From assembly GCA_002437565.1 (NCBI GenBank), contig DJQL01000110.1:17271-26455 (forward strand): DNA of 9,185 nucleotides, written 5' to 3'. This stretch comes from Prevotella sp. UBA6387 (GTDB lineage Bacteria; Bacteroidota; Bacteroidia; Bacteroidales; Bacteroidaceae). This document shows positions 7,738 through 9,185 of this stretch, piece by piece. The translations under genes were made by a program, and so were the position numbers. Position 1 is the stretch's first letter. Every line of letters begins with the position of its first letter. The notes under the pieces are model-generated. The model was given only the letters and a program-made list of their open reading frames with translations. It was not told where the DNA came from and did no database searches.

Positions 7738-7815
7738 TTGCGTTTACACCGTAACCGCATCACGTTCACGTCTTAATCGCGTTGCGTCTACGCCGTAATC
7801 GCGACGCACCTTTTC
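7706..7815. repeat. Degenerate 22-base tandem repeat, about 4.5 units
   Basis: Units begin at 7706, 7728, 7750, 7772 and 7794, each exactly 22 bases apart without indels. The units share a C(G/T)TAA-type start and a CGCGTTGCGT-like core followed by TTCACGC-like bases. Units 1 and 4 agree best. Unit 2 has GTGGAG in place of GTAACC, and unit 5 decays after its first half. The block is non-coding on both strands as far as I can see. Its role is unknown; a family of intergenic repeats dispersed in the genome is possible. Confidence 0.65.
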
Positions 7816-7821
7816 GCGACC

Positions 7822-7850
7822 AGCCATTGCCCTTTTTGTAATGGCTTTTT
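7822..7850 (+). terminator. Intrinsic terminator hairpin after the repeat block
   Basis: AGCCATT (7822-7828) pairs perfectly with AATGGCT (7840-7846), and a G-T wobble extends the stem by one pair across a nine-base loop. T5 follows at 7846-7850, the first T also closing the stem. The stem is not very GC-rich but the T-tail is good. It would stop transcripts that pass the first terminator before they reach the next gene. Confidence 0.55.
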
Positions 7851-7891
7851 ATCAATTTGCCTTACTGACCAAAAATTAACAATATTTAATA

Positions 7892-7899
7892 CCCCCCCC
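7892..7899. repeat. Run of eight C upstream of the promoter element
   Basis: Eight consecutive C follow an AT-rich stretch (7869-7891) and end 22 bases before the TACCTTTG element. Such homopolymer runs can change length by slippage. Here the run sits just upstream of where a -33 element would be expected. Confidence 0.75.
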
Positions 7900-7921
7900 G
7901 ACTCTTTTTAGCAATAATTAG

Positions 7922-7929
7922 TACCTTTG
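7922..7929 (+). promoter_or_regulatory. Bacteroidetes-type -7 promoter element (TACCTTTG)
   Basis: TACCTTTG fits the TAnnTTTG consensus of the Bacteroidetes primary sigma factor exactly. It is preceded by AT-rich sequence and lies 88 bases before the start codon at 8018, so transcription would begin near 7936 and leave a leader of about 80 bases. No good TTTG -33 element is present at the usual spacing, the nearest match being the T-run at 7904-7909. It would give the downstream gene its own transcript. Confidence 0.6.
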
Positions 7930-7952
7930 CTCCAAATTCAAGGTAAGGGATG

Positions 7953-7976
7953 GTCGCCACCTATCGCGCTGGCGGC
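7953..7976 (+). promoter_or_regulatory. Hairpin in the 5' leader of the secreted-protein gene
   Basis: GTCGCCA (7953-7959) pairs with TGGCGGC (7970-7976), six Watson-Crick pairs plus one T-G wobble, around a ten-base loop. It lies in the predicted leader, about 40 bases before the start codon, with no T-run after it. It could stabilise the mRNA or affect translation. No known riboswitch was recognised. Confidence 0.4.
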
Positions 7977-8017
7977 TCCTGTTGTTTTAGGATTAAACTA
8001 TTGTAATAAGTGATATT

Positions 8018-9185
8018 ATGAACTACTATGAAAGGAAACGGGCGTTCCGTCGTGGGCACTCGTTCGGGGCAGTGCTGATGTTGCTGTCGGCATTGCTTTT
8101 CGGAAGTGTGGGCTCGGCAGACGCTCAGTCAAACTACAACTGGCAGGGTAACAACGTTGACAACGTGCTCTACAAGGATGGTGGCCGTGATAACAGCCGC
8201 AATGAGGACGACCCAAGCAAGGTGGTCTTCTTGCAGCACGTGGGTACTGGCAAGTGGCTTCGCCCGGGCGGTGCATGGGGAACGCAACTCTCTCTTGGCG
8301 ACGTGGCCACAGAGTTGTGGATTTGCAAGGACAAAGCCACGTATGGCACTGGAATGTGGCCTTATTGGACTAAGAATTATTATTTCATCAACACTGCAGT
8401 GGGCTCAGCCCAAGGCTCATGGATTAGCAATATCACGGACCAGCAAAGTAAATATGAGACAGGCCTGTATATGGACAACAACAAAGGCGATGATGGTGTC
8501 TATGCGGCATGGAACTTCGTGGATTGCGGCGATGGCACTTACGCCATATCAAGCCGTTATCCAAACAAGCCGTCCACGCTGAAATCAAACAGGAAGCCCG
8601 AGGACTCATACCTCTACTATGACGCGCAGAACGATGCCGTGGAGTTGAAGACCGTTGCCAACAAAGACAACAACTATGACACGCCAGACGTGGACGCACT
8701 GAAGGCCGACAACAACGACCTGTGGCGCATCGTGACCATGGCGGATATCTACAAGGCTGCCGAGACGACAAAATCGGCAAGCATGAGCGAGCCGTTCAAC
8801 GTGACTTTCCTCGTGAAGGACCAGGGTCTGGACCGTTTCTCTTCATTCAACAAGTTTTGGCAGACCACGGCACATGACAACAAGGGCACTACGGGCTTGA
8901 AACTCGGCGTGGAGAATCTATTCTCTTCAAAGCTCGACGATTCTGACGACCCTGGTAGATACGGCGTGCCACGCGGGAGCGATACGGATAGGGACACAGA
9001 GGCTCGCGCCAATGGCCAGTATTTCTGCGGTCAGGTGAGGAGCGACGACGGATCCAACTTCCACCAGATGATTACCATCCCCCGTGCTGGATGGTATCGC
9101 GTTTCGTGTCAAGGCTTCACCGACGACACGAACAACCGCTCTTACCTCTTCGCCACGTGCGATGGCAATGCCGTGAACAAGGGAT
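8018..9185 (+). CDS. Large secreted protein of unknown function, N-terminal part
   Basis: The frame is open from ATG 8018 to the window end, giving 389 residues without a stop; an in-frame TAA at 7994 and no ATG, GTG or TTG codon in between fix the start. Residues 1-36 form a signal peptide with an arginine-rich N-region, a hydrophobic core (AVLMLLSALLFGSVG) and likely cleavage at ADA|QSN. There is no lipobox. Residues about 67-101 (VVFLQHVGTGKWLRPGGAWG, then TQLSLGDVATELWI) resemble the strand pattern of ricin-like beta-trefoil domains. A second such stretch, NFVDCGDGTYAISSR, lies near 166-180. A DLWRIVTMADIY motif follows at 234-245. Residues about 348-383 (MITIPRAGWYRVSCQGF and on) look like a beta-sandwich binding module. 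Export to the surface, perhaps by type IX secretion, is possible, but the C-terminal sorting domain would lie outside. I do not recognise a characterised homologue. Confidence 0.8.
   Translation, partial: MNYYERKRAFRRGHSFGAVLMLLSALLFGSVGSADAQSNYNWQGNNVDNVLYKDGGRDNSRNEDDPSKVVFLQHVGTGKWLRPGGAWGTQLSLGDVATELWICKDKATYGTGMWPYWTKNYYFINTAVGSAQGSWISNITDQQSKYETGLYMDNNKGDDGVYAAWNFVDCGDGTYAISSRYPNKPSTLKSNRKPEDSYLYYDAQNDAVELKTVANKDNNYDTPDVDALKADNNDLWRIVTMADIYKAAETTKSASMSEPFNVTFLVKDQGLDRFSSFNKFWQTTAHDNKGTTGLKLGVENLFSSKLDDSDDPGRYGVPRGSDTDRDTEARANGQYFCGQVRSDDGSNFHQMITIPRAGWYRVSCQGFTDDTNNRSYLFATCDGNAVNKG

Noticed and set aside
7706..7815. CRISPR array
   Set aside because: The 22-base units follow each other directly with no spacers, are degenerate, and no cas gene is present.
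8028..8078. Alternative ATG at 8028
   Set aside because: That frame stops after 16 codons; the frame from 8018 yields a signal peptide and stays open to the window end.
8106..8582. Plus-strand ORF of 158 codons in a second frame inside the last gene
   Set aside because: It overlaps the secreted-protein frame, which has a signal peptide and coherent beta-rich sequence; the alternative frame shows neither.
1..9185. tRNA, rRNA, insertion sequences or attachment sites
   Set aside because: No tRNA-like cloverleaf, ribosomal RNA stretch, transposase or terminal inverted repeats were seen by eye on either strand.

Overview
The window is a GC-rich stretch of Bacteroidetes DNA, most likely from a Prevotella-like member of the Bacteroidales. 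The grounds are a SusC/SusD pair, several lipobox lipoproteins, one with an acidic SSDDD sorting signal after its cysteine, a TAnnTTTG-type promoter element, and very little Shine-Dalgarno sequence before most starts. The strong preference for C or G at third codon positions contrasts with short AT-rich spacers. The genus is inferred from style, not proven.

Positions 1-7600 are one co-directional gene cluster on the + strand. It holds the last third of a SusC-type TonB-dependent transporter (1-954), its SusD-type surface lipoprotein (976-2427), a DUF4843-type lipoprotein (2437-3222), a PKD-like lipoprotein (3236-4807), a periplasmic TlpA-type thiol-disulfide protein with a WCGPC site (4852-6201), and a lipoprotein with two IPT/TIG-like domains and a DUF4595-like C-terminal region (6245-7600). 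The first four genes are 9-21 bases apart and surely form one operon. The last two follow after spacers of about 43 bases. The likely arrangement is a SusC barrel closed by a SusD lid, with two or three further surface lipoproteins helping capture a ligand, and a redox protein acting in the periplasm. No glycoside hydrolase, polysaccharide lyase, sulfatase or peptidase is visible, so the ligand cannot be read from the window.

Positions 7601-8017 form a 417-base non-coding region. In order it contains an imperfect terminator hairpin directly after the last gene, a block of about 4.5 degenerate 22-base tandem repeats overlapping a perfect 12-base inverted repeat, a second and better terminator hairpin, an AT-rich segment with a run of eight C, a TACCTTTG promoter element, and a leader of about 80 bases with a hairpin.

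From 8018 to the window end runs a second transcription unit. It is the first 389 residues of a large secreted protein with a signal peptide, a ricin-like beta-trefoil-type N-terminal part and a beta-rich module further on. Its function is unknown. It has no in-frame stop in the window.
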